A stretch of DNA of 64,000 nt from JASHVB01 sp963780805 (GTDB lineage: Bacteria; Pseudomonadota; Alphaproteobacteria; Acetobacterales; Acetobacteraceae). The notes below the pieces were generated by a model, which was not told the DNA's origin, made no database searches, and worked only from the letters and a program-made list of their open reading frames with translations. Positions 52,982 through 61,050 of the stretch are shown piece after piece. Position numbers and translations under genes: made by a program. The first letter of the stretch is position 1, and every line of letters begins with the position of its first letter. Location of the stretch: NCBI GenBank assembly GCA_963780805.1, contig CAWADP010000006.1, positions 930,001 to 994,000 on the forward strand, given 5' to 3'.

Positions 52982-53850
52982 GGCGTGCAGCCCTCGACGC
53001 GGATGTCATACAGCGGGTGCTCCAGCATCGACAGCGATGGGTCCGACTTCAGCATCCAGCCCTTGAAGCCGGGCTCGTCGGGATGACTATCGACGATGGT
53101 CAGGTAGGCGGTGGCGTCCTGCGGCATGTCGGGCGGCCGGATCAGGCAGGCCTGCACGGTGATGCTGAGCGAGCCGAAGGTCACGGTCTGCCCGTCCGTC
53201 ACCGTCAGTGTCTGCGTGGTGGCATTCACCTTGTCGAGCGCCTGCAAGATGGCCCCCCCCTGTGGCAGCCACGGATTAGGGGGTGGCGGCGCCGGAGGAG
53301 CCGGTTGTTGACCCTGGGTCTGTCCTGGCACCGCTGGCTGCCCTGGCGCGGGGGGCTGGCCGGGCTGGGGCTGGCCGGGCTGGGCCTGCCCTGGCGCCGC
53401 CTGCTGCGCCTGCCCTGGCGCGGCCTGCTGCGCCTGCGGCGGTTGGTTGGTCGGCGGCTGCTGGACTTGCCCCGGAGGCTGGGTCTGAGGCGGCTGAGCC
53501 TGCGAAGACTGTCCGGGTAACGGCCGACTGGGCTGCGCGGGTTGCTGGTAGGGCTGCTGCGCCGGGATTGGCGGCTGGCCCTGATAGGGCTGCGCCTGGT
53601 ACGGCTGCCGCGGTTGGTAAGGCTGCTGAACCGTGTATCCCGGCTGGTATGGAGTTTGCTGGTATGGGGTCTGCTGCTGGCCCCGCGCTGGCGGCGCCGA
53701 TTGCGGTTGGCCGGCCGGCGGCGCCGGGGTCGGATATTGGACCGACGGCGGCAGCAGCGGCGTCGCAACGATCGGTGCCTGCGGCGGCTCCTGCGCCCGG
53801 GCGAGCAGCGGCGTCGCCGCCAGCAGCGCCATCAGCGGCAACCGCCTCAT
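52978..53850 (-). CDS. DUF2155 secreted protein with Pro/Gln-rich linker
   Basis: 290 residues: a signal peptide (MRRLPLMALLAATPLLARAQ), a ~165-residue low-complexity region rich in Pro, Gln and Tyr (QTPYQ, QQPYQP, GQPQPGQP), and a C-terminal DUF2155 domain (AILQALDKVNATTQTLTVTD, FGSLSITVQACLIRPPD, FKGWMLKSDPSLSMLEHPLY). DUF2155 domains are alphaproteobacterial and of unknown role. The start codon overlaps the previous gene's stop. Confidence 0.9.
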   Translation of the reverse strand: MRRLPLMALLAATPLLARAQEPPQAPIVATPLLPPSVQYPTPAPPAGQPQSAPPARGQQQTPYQQTPYQPGYTVQQPYQPRQPYQAQPYQGQPPIPAQQPYQQPAQPSRPLPGQSSQAQPPQTQPPGQVQQPPTNQPPQAQQAAPGQAQQAAPGQAQPGQPQPGQPPAPGQPAVPGQTQGQQPAPPAPPPPNPWLPQGGAILQALDKVNATTQTLTVTDGQTVTFGSLSITVQACLIRPPDMPQDATAYLTIVDSHPDEPGFKGWMLKSDPSLSMLEHPLYDIRVEGCTP

Positions 53851-54065
53851 CGAGACCGCTTCGGCGACTCCAGCCCCGCCACCATCTCCGCCAGGATCTG
53901 CCGCATCGCTTGCTCGTCCACGCCCATCAGCACCGCGTCCTCGAACGCGTCCTGCATCACCTGCGCCAGTTCGACATGGTTCTCGGCCAGCACGCGCATT
54001 TTTTCGCGGCAGCCGACCGCGTTGCCGTCCAGGCCGGGCCAATGGGATGGCGGCGGCGGGATCAC
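53847..54065 (-). CDS. Small hypothetical protein in the mlaD-DUF2155 operon
   Basis: 72 residues from a GTG at 54065 that overlaps the mlaD stop; its own stop overlaps the DUF2155 start. The helical stretches GCREKMRVLAENHVELAQVM and AVLMGVDEQAMRQILAEMV look like a genuine short protein. Overlap on both sides supports translation. Function unknown. Confidence 0.6.
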   Translation of the reverse strand: MIPPPPSHWPGLDGNAVGCREKMRVLAENHVELAQVMQDAFEDAVLMGVDEQAMRQILAEMVAGLESPKRSR

Positions 54066-54679
54066 GGCGACTTGCCGCCCAGCGGCGGCAGTTCGCCGCC
54101 CGCACTCCCGCTCCCAGCCCCACCCCCGCTCCCACTGCCCGCAGCGCCGCCGCCCCGGGCACTACCGCCGGCTGCACCCCCCTGGGCTCCGCCGCCGGCC
54201 GTGCCGCCTTGGCCGCTTTTCACACTGCTCGCCAGGTTGCTTGCGCTGAAGATGAAGTTGCCCAGGAGTTGCTCGATGTTGATGGCCCCCTGGGTAATGG
54301 TGACCGTCTGGTCCGGTTGCAACATCGCCTCGTCGCCACCCGGGGACAAGGAAAGGTAATTGCCGCCGAGCAAGCTCTCGCTCGCGATGGTGGCGCTGCT
54401 GTCCTTGGGCAGCTTGACGTCGTCGGCGACGGTGAAGCCGACCACCGCCTGGTAGGTCTTCGGATCGAGCGTGGTGCTTTCCACGCTGCCCACCTTCACC
54501 CCGGCCAGGCGCACGTCGCTGCCCACCGTCAGGCCGCCGACGTGGTCGAACTTCGCGTAAAGCTGATACCCGCTGGTGACGCTGCGGCCGGAATGCGCGA
54601 TGGCGAAGGCGAGGAACCCGACGGCGACCAGCAGCACCACGGCGCCGATCAGCACCTCGGCGAGATTGCGACGGGGCAT
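54062..54679 (-). CDS. mlaD: MlaD/MCE-domain lipid-transport protein
   Basis: 205 residues. A single N-terminal membrane helix (LAEVLIGAVVLLVAVGFLAF) and one MCE domain (YQLYAKFDHVGGLTVGSDVR, LAGVKVGSVESTTLD, IASESLLGGNYLSLSPGG), then a Gly/Ser-rich tail of ~45 residues. MlaD hexamers carry phospholipid across the periplasm with an ABC transporter; mlaE/mlaF are not here, which is usual when mlaD travels with NDUFA12 in alphaproteobacteria. ATG 54679 gives the MPRRNLAEVLIG start. Confidence 0.9.
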   Translation of the reverse strand: MPRRNLAEVLIGAVVLLVAVGFLAFAIAHSGRSVTSGYQLYAKFDHVGGLTVGSDVRLAGVKVGSVESTTLDPKTYQAVVGFTVADDVKLPKDSSATIASESLLGGNYLSLSPGGDEAMLQPDQTVTITQGAINIEQLLGNFIFSASNLASSVKSGQGGTAGGGAQGGAAGGSARGGGAAGSGSGGGAGSGSAGGELPPLGGKSP

Positions 54680-54692
54680 GAGGCGCGATCCG

Positions 54693-55049
54693 TTAGCTGC
54701 CGGGCGTCCAGGCTTCGTAGTCGCCGGTGGCCCTGGCACGCTGGCCGCCCTCATAGTCGTGGCCCGGCGGACGATACGACGTTGGCGTGCCGGTCAGGTT
54801 AGGCAAATGCGGCTTCTGCCAGGGGTGGTGCCCGTCGGCGGGGATTGGCGCGTCGGTGGTGTAGTGCAGCCAGGCATGCCATTCGGCCGGCACCTTGGAG
54901 GCATCCGGCACGCCGGCATAGGCGACCCAGCGCCGCGTCCGCCCGCTGCCGGGGCGAGGCCTGCTTTCGGTATAGTAAATATTGCCGGCGGCGTCGGTGC
55001 CCACCTGACGCCCGCGCAGCTTGGTGAACAGCCAGGTTCCGATGTTCAT
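54693..55049 (-). CDS. NDUFA12-like complex I accessory subunit
   Basis: 118 residues, homologous to the 17.2-kDa accessory subunit of NADH:ubiquinone oxidoreductase found in alphaproteobacteria and mitochondria. Conserved parts: IGTWLFTKLRGRQVGTDAAG, NIYYTESR, RWVAYAGVPDASKVPAEWHA, WLHYTTDAPIP and TGTPTSYRPPGHDYEGG. First gene of the leftward operon; ATG at 55049. A useful marker of alphaproteobacterial origin. Confidence 0.95.
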   Translation of the reverse strand: MNIGTWLFTKLRGRQVGTDAAGNIYYTESRPRPGSGRTRRWVAYAGVPDASKVPAEWHAWLHYTTDAPIPADGHHPWQKPHLPNLTGTPTSYRPPGHDYEGGQRARATGDYEAWTPGS

Positions 55050-55256
55050 GGGAGGGCCATATACGCAGACATTGCGGTTTGGTCCACCGGGAGGGTTACC
55101 GCCGCCCGGAGACGGGCGGGAGGCGGGCGGGATGCGCGACCCTGGCCATCGCGAATCGGGCATTCCTGCTGGCGAGGTCCCGGCCCGGGATTGGTGGCAA
55201 GGGGTTGTTCTCGTCGCGGTGGCCCCGGCGCACGCGGCCGTCTGGATTTGCGGCGC

Positions 55257-55594
55257 CTGCAATTCGTTGTCGTTGCTCGCGCCAAACGGCCGCTCGGTTT
55301 CATCTGCGCCGATCGCTGGATGAAGAACCGCAATGGCGGACCGCTTCGCCGCCTGGTTGCCGAGCATTTCCGTCTCCGCTGCTTCGTGGACATGGTGGAC
55401 ACGTATCTCGACCGCTACAACATGCTGTGCCGCAAGCTGGCGCAGGAACGCCTCTATACGACAGCGACGGTGCTGGCATCGCCTCGCACGGCGGCGAACA
55501 ACGGCGAGGTATGTTGAATTGTCGGAACTGACCGGCCTAACGACGTTGTGGCTTTGCAGGACACATTGCCGCCGAAGCCGCGCGACGGAAATGA
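55257..55594 (+). pseudogene. Remnant of PaeR7I-like type II restriction-modification genes
   Basis: The first part (GFICADRWMKNRNGGPLRRL, VAEHFRLRCFVDMVDT) is what I associate with an Eco57I/PaeR7I-type adenine methylase. It joins directly to YLDRYNMLCRKLAQERLYTT, ATVLASPRTA and, after a frame change, ELSELTGLTT and FAGHIAAEAARRK, which resemble the C-terminus of PaeR7I-family endonucleases. So the piece is a deletion fusion of M and R genes with later frameshifts. Not functional. Recognition is from memory of the families. Confidence 0.5.
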
Positions 55595-55781
55595 CGACCT
55601 ATCTGAGCGAGCCCTTGATCGGTCGCCTTGCCGATCGGCTTCGGCTCGAACGGCGCCAGGAAAAAAAGGGGGTCATCATCCAGCGAGCGTTCGGATGTGT
55701 CGCCGGAATAGGCGCTATGGATGTTGGTGAGCAACAGAGGGCGTTGTCAAGGATAAATTTCAGTGAAAAGGAAAAAATGGC

Positions 55782-55809
55782 TTGACCCGGGAACGGTTTG
55801 CGTTTAGAA
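55782..55809 (+). promoter_or_regulatory. Predicted promoter TTGACC-16-TTAGAA
   Basis: TTGACC (55782-55787), 16-bp spacer, TTAGAA (55804-55809), inside GCGTTTAGAA, the block also found in the promoter at 39775-39803. The gene at 55865 starts ~55 bp downstream. Confidence 0.5.
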
Positions 55810-55864
55810 GGGCGCCTCTCTTCTCTGGCAAGTCTCTGGCAAGTTCCTCTCATGGCAATAGCAG

Positions 55865-57031
55865 ATGGCAATAGCAGCAAGCGACATCGCCGGCCTTTTT
55901 CCTCAACCCCGCCCGGGGGTTGCTGCGCGCTTCGCACGCCGGTTCGGCGGCGCGGTACGCATTGTCGTGGCCAACGGTGTCAGCCTTGCCGTCAGCCTGC
56001 GGCGCCCGGCCGCGCCCAGATCGCCCAGCGCTCCTCAAGCGACCAGGGACCTGGCACCACAGATCCCGCCCAGCGCGCCCCGTGCCCCGTGCCTTCCGCA
56101 CGCCGCCGCACCCGTCTCGCCGTCCCTACCAGCCGGCCCCGCCCTGCTTCCGCGCCTGCTCGCCGGAAAGCGCCGCCGGCGTGCGCTGCGCGGGCGCCTG
56201 CGGCTTCCCTCTAGCGACAACCCCTTTACCGCGGAGAACTGCCCCGGACTCAGCGCCGAGATGTGCGCCTTCCTCAACACTCCGATGGAAGACTGCGATC
56301 CTGAGATGCTGCGTATGCTGTTTACTGCCTTCGAGGATTACGTTGTCGGGCTGATGCCGCCCGAAGCGGCCGAGACGATTCATGCCGTGATCTGGGGGCG
56401 TTTGCGCGGCGTGCTCGACGACCCGGGGCCGAATGGTCCGCCCGACGAGGCGCCGGAACCAGTGTCCATCCTGTCCATGGATGTCATGCCGGCGACCGCA
56501 ATGGAGACCGCACCGAACGCGCCTGCGGATACAGCGCCGAATGCGTCGACGCACGCAGCGTTGGTGGCGTTGACGGATGCAGCACCGGCTGCGGCGCCGG
56601 ACGCGCCGCCGGATGCGCCGCGGGACGCAATGCCGCCCGCGGCAGAAGATGAACACACGAACGCGCCGCTCCTATCGGCGCCCGCGTTGCCGGAGGGCTT
56701 GTTGGCCGTGTTCGTGACGGCGTGGCGCGACATCCAGCCCGCGTCGCCGGACCTGCTGCGCGAAGCACAGGCGGCAACCCTGGCGGACAGCGTCAATGTC
56801 GCTGTCATTGCCCGCAGCGGAGACCGCGCCAAACGCCGCCGTCCTGGAGCAGCCGGGCTTGCGCCGCAATCAATCATTCTCGCCGTGGAGAATATTTCTT
56901 TTCCACCGCGGCCGATCGCATTCTCATCGCGGCCGCCAGATCTTGGGCTGCTGGTGCAGCTTTTTCGACCGAAATTCGCGCGACGAATGGCGATGTCTGC
57001 TGTCGCCGCCGCTGCTGTGCTAAGACGCTGA
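55865..57031 (+). CDS. Ala/Pro-rich hypothetical protein
   Basis: 388 residues, start at ATG 55865. Mostly low-complexity Ala/Pro (APSAPQAT, DAAPAAAPDAPPDAP); the credible folded part is residues ~115-180 (NPFTAENCPGLSAEMCAFLN, MRMLFTAFEDYVVGLMPPEA-like helices, AVIWGRLRGVLDD). The C-terminal 60 residues have unusual composition and another frame may be the real one. No family recognised. Supported mainly by length and the upstream promoter. Confidence 0.4.
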   Translation: MAIAASDIAGLFPQPRPGVAARFARRFGGAVRIVVANGVSLAVSLRRPAAPRSPSAPQATRDLAPQIPPSAPRAPCLPHAAAPVSPSLPAGPALLPRLLAGKRRRRALRGRLRLPSSDNPFTAENCPGLSAEMCAFLNTPMEDCDPEMLRMLFTAFEDYVVGLMPPEAAETIHAVIWGRLRGVLDDPGPNGPPDEAPEPVSILSMDVMPATAMETAPNAPADTAPNASTHAALVALTDAAPAAAPDAPPDAPRDAMPPAAEDEHTNAPLLSAPALPEGLLAVFVTAWRDIQPASPDLLREAQAATLADSVNVAVIARSGDRAKRRRPGAAGLAPQSIILAVENISFPPRPIAFSSRPPDLGLLVQLFRPKFARRMAMSAVAAAAVLRR

Positions 57032-57372
57032 CGCCAAGCCGCGCCACCCGGTCAATGCCCGGTGGCAGGTTCTGACGATTGCGCGCCGAGGATGGCACCC
57101 AGCTTGACGAGTCACCACCGGGGGGGCCGCCGCGCGGCAGCCCCGCTATCCTGGTTCATGCCCGGCCACCTACCCCCGAAGACCCCGTTTGCTTGCGGCG
57201 TCGCGGCTCGATCGATCCGGCGAAGATGGCCGGGTCGAGCCAGGCCGAGGGTCGAGCCGGCCGAGCGTCGAGCCCGGCCATGACGGGAGGCGCAGGCGTC
57301 GGCCGGCCGCCAAGAGGCAGTCGTTCCACGGACGACGCCTCGCCAGACAGCGGCGAGACGCCGTCCCGCTGC
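57032..57372. other. Spacer between convergent genes
   Basis: 341 bp with several copies of GGTCGAGCC/GGCCGAG-type palindromic bits (57231-57290), a spacer sequence type common in GC-rich alphaproteobacteria. No gene. Confidence 0.45.
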
Positions 57373-58710
57373 TCACTCCGCCGGCAAGACGGCACCGCGG
57401 CCCAGATCTGGCGCGTGCAGTTCGACGTCGCGTGTCTCCGGTCCCAGCAGCGCGCCGGCCATGATCAGCCCGCCTGCCACCATCAGCAGCGCCATCGGCG
57501 TGAACAGGTAGGGGATGATCGCGGACAGCCACAGCAGGTAGAAGCCGGCGAAGGCCGGGATGATCACCGCCGCGCTGTAGCCGATGCCGTAGCCGCTGGC
57601 GCGCACGTGCGTCGGGAAGCGTTCCGAGATGTAGGTCGTCACGATCCCCCACGGCGACACCACCAGCACATAGAACAGGATGGTGATGACGACGGTGCCC
57701 GCTTGCGAACCGCCGCTCAGCGTGTGGCGCACCAGCAGGTAGTAGAGCAGCGTGCCACCGACCAGGATCAGCGCGCCGAACAGGGTGATGGCGGTGCGGC
57801 GGCCGATGATCTGGCTCAGCAGCCCGGCGCCGACGAAGCCAAAGAACAGGATGATGCTGCCGACGAAGAACGTGTTGGAGGTGACCTGCGGCGAGACATG
57901 CATCTGCTGGATCATGATGCCGGGCAGGATGGTCGGCGTCTGCGAGGCGAACCAGAACCCCAGCATCATCAGGAAGACTTGCGCCAGGTTGCGGAAATGG
58001 TGGCCGGAGAAGACTTCCTTCAGCGGGGCCTCGCTTTTCTCGGACGCCAGCCACATCGGCGATTCCGGCACCGTGCGGTAGTAGAGCAGGAAGGCGAACG
58101 CCAGGACGGCGCCGAAGATGAAGGTCGCGCGCCAGCCCCATTCGGCGTACTGCGCCTTGGTGGTGACGGCGAACATGAAGCTGGTGACGCCGGAGACCAT
58201 CGCGAAGCCGATGGGGAAGGCACCTTGCAGGATGCCGCCGACGAAGCCGCGGCGTTCCTTCGGCACCATCTCCAGCGCGAGCGTGTTGTTGGACGTGTAT
58301 TCGCCGCCCATGAACACGCCGTCGATGAAGCGCAGCACGATCAGCAGCACCAGCGACCAGACGCCGAGCGTCGCATCGCCGGGCAGGCAGGCGATCAGGA
58401 AGGTGAAAACGCCGAAGCCGGCGATGCTGATCATCGTGGTACGGCGCCGGCCGATGCGGTCGGCGTAGTGGCCGAAGATCACCGCGCCGCAGGGCCGGCC
58501 GAACAAGGTGGCGGCGAAGGTGAAAAAGTAGATGGTGGTGCTTGCGGTGGAGCTCAGGCCCTTCGGTTCGAAGTAGCCGATGACCGGCGCGAGGGCGAGA
58601 ACGGGCAGGTAGATATCGAAGAAATCGACGGCGAAGCCGATGCACCCGGCAAAGACGCTACGGCGTGCGGCTGGCGACAATTTCTCGGTCCCCAGCAGAC
58701 CCGACGGCAT
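57373..58710 (-). CDS. MFS transporter, metabolite:H+ symporter (MHS) type
   Basis: 445-residue inner-membrane transporter with 12 helices. The MHS signature loop GHYADRIGRRRTTMISI, then RFIDGVFMGGEYTSNNTLAL, EMVPKERRGFVGGILQG and YRTVPESPMW, are typical of carboxylate/shikimate/proline symporters. The last ~20 residues are polar. Start at ATG 58710, followed by PSGLLGTEKLSPAARRS. Substrate not determinable; no pathway gene adjoins. Confidence 0.9.
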   Translation of the reverse strand: MPSGLLGTEKLSPAARRSVFAGCIGFAVDFFDIYLPVLALAPVIGYFEPKGLSSTASTTIYFFTFAATLFGRPCGAVIFGHYADRIGRRRTTMISIAGFGVFTFLIACLPGDATLGVWSLVLLIVLRFIDGVFMGGEYTSNNTLALEMVPKERRGFVGGILQGAFPIGFAMVSGVTSFMFAVTTKAQYAEWGWRATFIFGAVLAFAFLLYYRTVPESPMWLASEKSEAPLKEVFSGHHFRNLAQVFLMMLGFWFASQTPTILPGIMIQQMHVSPQVTSNTFFVGSIILFFGFVGAGLLSQIIGRRTAITLFGALILVGGTLLYYLLVRHTLSGGSQAGTVVITILFYVLVVSPWGIVTTYISERFPTHVRASGYGIGYSAAVIIPAFAGFYLLWLSAIIPYLFTPMALLMVAGGLIMAGALLGPETRDVELHAPDLGRGAVLPAE

Positions 58711-59158
58711 GGCGCTTTCTCCCTTGGATTATTGCTTTACGGGCGCATGGGGCGCCCGCCGGGCGAAGCATCGGCGATGCGTCCTGTGGAGGCAAACCTT
58801 TTCAGGTTATCACGTTGAATATGCTGATTTTTCTGACGCGTTGCGCAAAATGAAGGGATTATCCTGACCGATGGCCGGATCAGATGGTTGGCCTGCTGGT
58901 TGGCCTGCTGGGGCCATGGACGTGACCGCCTGGCCTGCTGCGGGGCATCCTGCTGGCGGGCCACAGGGCAATTTCGAAGGTTGGTCGGGGCTGGTTGCAG
59001 GAAATCCAAATAGCCTCGCCGGTGCGGCGCAGGTCTCCGGGCGCCAAGCGGGAGCCGCAGCCGGACCAGCGGTGGCACCCCAGCATTTTGTGGGTCGGGG
59101 ACGGCTGCAACACAAAATATCCCTTTGCAGATCGCGCGTTGGGTTGTAGCGTCCGCAC
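58711..59158. other. Non-coding spacer between divergent genes
   Basis: 448 bp. It contains a tandem TTGGCCTGCTGG (about 58888-58911) and A+T-richer DNA near 58790-58870 and 59100-59130, likely promoter areas for the MFS gene and the TSCPD gene. No gene supported. Confidence 0.45.
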
Positions 59159-61009
59159 ATGCGCAACAAACAGCCTGTCCCCTCGGCATGGCGAGGCATC
59201 CGGATGCGGCGGATCTCGTGCGGGGTCGATCCGGACGAGCCGGCCCGGTTCGTGACCCTGCCCGCCGCCTGGGATGACCTTGCCGCTGCCGGGCTGGCGG
59301 AACTGGCGCCGGGCGTTGGGCCGGTCGCACTGCCGGCCGCCGCGCAGGGCTGGATCGGTCCGGTTGCTGCCCGCGCCGCGGCGCTGGGGCTGACGTGGCC
59401 GTTGGCCGAGCGCCTTCACCATCTGCTGCGCAGCCGCCGCGGCGCGCCATCCGCCGCCGTGTGGCAGGGCTTACCTGATCCCGCGCCGCGCTTCGTGCTG
59501 AATCTGCCGGCATTCTTCGATCCTTCGGACGGCTTCGACGTTGCCGCCTTTGCCGAGGCGGTGGAGACGGCCGTCCATGCGCTGGCGCTGGCGATACCGG
59601 GTGCACGCCGGATCGCGGTGGGCATGGCCGACCTGTCGGGGCTACTGGCGGCGGTGGGCGTCGAGTACGGCTCCGACGCCGCGCGCGACATTGCCCGCGC
59701 GCTGGCGGCGATCCTGCGAGGTCGGGCCGATGCGGCATCGGCCGCGACGCCGGGCGTAAGCGCCGTTGCGGCTGGTGCCGTTGCGGTGGGCGGTGCTGGC
59801 GCTATTGCGGGCGCCGTTGCGGTCGGTGCGGCTGGCGCGGTGGGAGGTGCTGGCGCGGTGGAAGGTGCTGGCGCGGTGGGAGGTGCTGTCGCGGTGGGAG
59901 GTGCTGTCGCGGTGGGAGGTGCTGGCGCGGTGGAAGGTGCTGGCGCGGTGGGAGGTGCTGTCGCGGTGGGAGGTGCTGTCGCGGTGGGAGGTGCTGTCGC
60001 GGTGGGTGGTGCTGTCGCGGTGGGTGGTGCTGTCGCGGTGGGAGGTGCTGTCGCGGCGGATGGAACCGCGGGCGACTGGCCAGCCGTTGACGACGCCGCG
60101 CTCGCGGCACCGGCATGGCCGGCTCCTCCACGGGACAGCGTCCTGCCCGGACTTGCCGAGGCCGCCGTTGCGGCGCGTGTCGCCGCGTTGGCCGCCGGCG
60201 CGCCGCGCCATCTCGCCACCACGGCGATCGCTGCGCCGACCCCTGCCGAGGCATTGCTCGGTGTGGAGACTGGCGGCGTCGCGCCGGCCTTCTCGCCACT
60301 GGGTCCCTCCGGCCGGCTGACCCGCGCGGCGCATGCCTGGCTCGCGGTAAGTGGGCTGACGCCGCAGGAGGCGCTGGCGATGGAGCTGGCCGGCACCACG
60401 GTGCTCCCGGTCGCCACGCAGGCCGCGCATGCCGCGATGCACGACGCGGTGGCGCCCTTCGTGCACGCAATGCCGCCGCGGCCGATTGATGCGCGGCAGG
60501 CGCCGGCGGTGGGCCATCGGCGCGACCTGCCGTCCCGCCGCGCGGGCTATACGCAGAAGGCGGCGGTCGGGGGGCACAAGCTCTATTTGCGCACTGGCGA
60601 ATACGCCGACGGGCAACTGGGCGAGATCTTCCTGGCGCTGCACAAGGAAGGTGCGGCGTTCCGTGGCCTGATGGACAATTTCGCCGTGGCGGTCAGCCTG
60701 GGGCTGCAGCACGGCGTGCCGCTGGAAAGCTTCGTCGAGGCCTTCACCTTCACCCGCTTCGGCCCCGCCGGCGCGGTGGAGGGGGATCCCGCGGTGCGTA
60801 CCGCGACCTCGCTGCTGGATTATGCGTTCCGCCATCTCGCGGCGAATTACCTCGGGCGGCGGGATATCCCGGAGGCCGAGGCGGAGGCGCCCGATACCGT
60901 GGGCGACGGCGCGCGCGATCGCGCGCCGCTGCTGCCGCTGGAGTTTCCCGCCGAGACCTCGCCGCGGGCGCGGCGGCGTGGGTTCCGGGTGGTGGGAGAG
61001 GGAGGCTGA
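59159..61009 (+). CDS. TSCPD-domain protein (NrdJ C-terminal-like) with minisatellite
   Basis: 616 residues. The C-terminal ~130 (PSRRAGYTQKAAVGGHKLYL, GQLGEIFLALHKEGAAFRGL, FAVAVSLGLQHGVPLESFVE, FTRFGPAGAVEG) match the end of vitamin-B12-dependent ribonucleotide reductases, the TSCPD domain. The catalytic barrel and cobalamin-binding parts are missing. The N-terminal ~200 residues include an RIAVGMADLSGLLAAVG segment. Between them, residues ~228-300 are Gly/Ala/Val repeats encoded by an 18-bp minisatellite. In RNRs this domain helps assembly or effector sensing; here it may act on its own. ATG 59204 is an alternative start. Confidence 0.75.
   Translation: MRNKQPVPSAWRGIRMRRISCGVDPDEPARFVTLPAAWDDLAAAGLAELAPGVGPVALPAAAQGWIGPVAARAAALGLTWPLAERLHHLLRSRRGAPSAAVWQGLPDPAPRFVLNLPAFFDPSDGFDVAAFAEAVETAVHALALAIPGARRIAVGMADLSGLLAAVGVEYGSDAARDIARALAAILRGRADAASAATPGVSAVAAGAVAVGGAGAIAGAVAVGAAGAVGGAGAVEGAGAVGGAVAVGGAVAVGGAGAVEGAGAVGGAVAVGGAVAVGGAVAVGGAVAVGGAVAVGGAVAADGTAGDWPAVDDAALAAPAWPAPPRDSVLPGLAEAAVAARVAALAAGAPRHLATTAIAAPTPAEALLGVETGGVAPAFSPLGPSGRLTRAAHAWLAVSGLTPQEALAMELAGTTVLPVATQAAHAAMHDAVAPFVHAMPPRPIDARQAPAVGHRRDLPSRRAGYTQKAAVGGHKLYLRTGEYADGQLGEIFLALHKEGAAFRGLMDNFAVAVSLGLQHGVPLESFVEAFTFTRFGPAGAVEGDPAVRTATSLLDYAFRHLAANYLGRRDIPEAEAEAPDTVGDGARDRAPLLPLEFPAETSPRARRRGFRVVGEGG
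59840..60055 (+). repeat. 18-bp minisatellite, 12 units
   Basis: Units GTGGGAGGTGCTGTCGCG and variants. With A ending in GGCGCG, B with GTGGAA, C ending in GTCGCG and D with GTGGGT, the order is A-B-C-C-A-B-C-C-C-D-D-C, so a 72-bp block ABCC was itself duplicated. It encodes VGGAVA/VGGAGA/VEGAGA in frame, so copy changes do not break the gene. Confidence 0.95.
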
Positions 61010-61050
61010 GCCATCGGTTTTCGTGATGGCGGGAGGACGGGGCGGCGGCG

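Noticed and set aside
57231..57290. GGTCGAGCC-type repeats as a mobile element or binding array
   Set aside because: Irregular short palindromic pieces common in GC-rich spacers; no defined unit or ends.
57079..58818. Long plus-strand open frame opposite the MHS transporter
   Set aside because: Charged low-complexity translation that mirrors the transporter gene; no family features.
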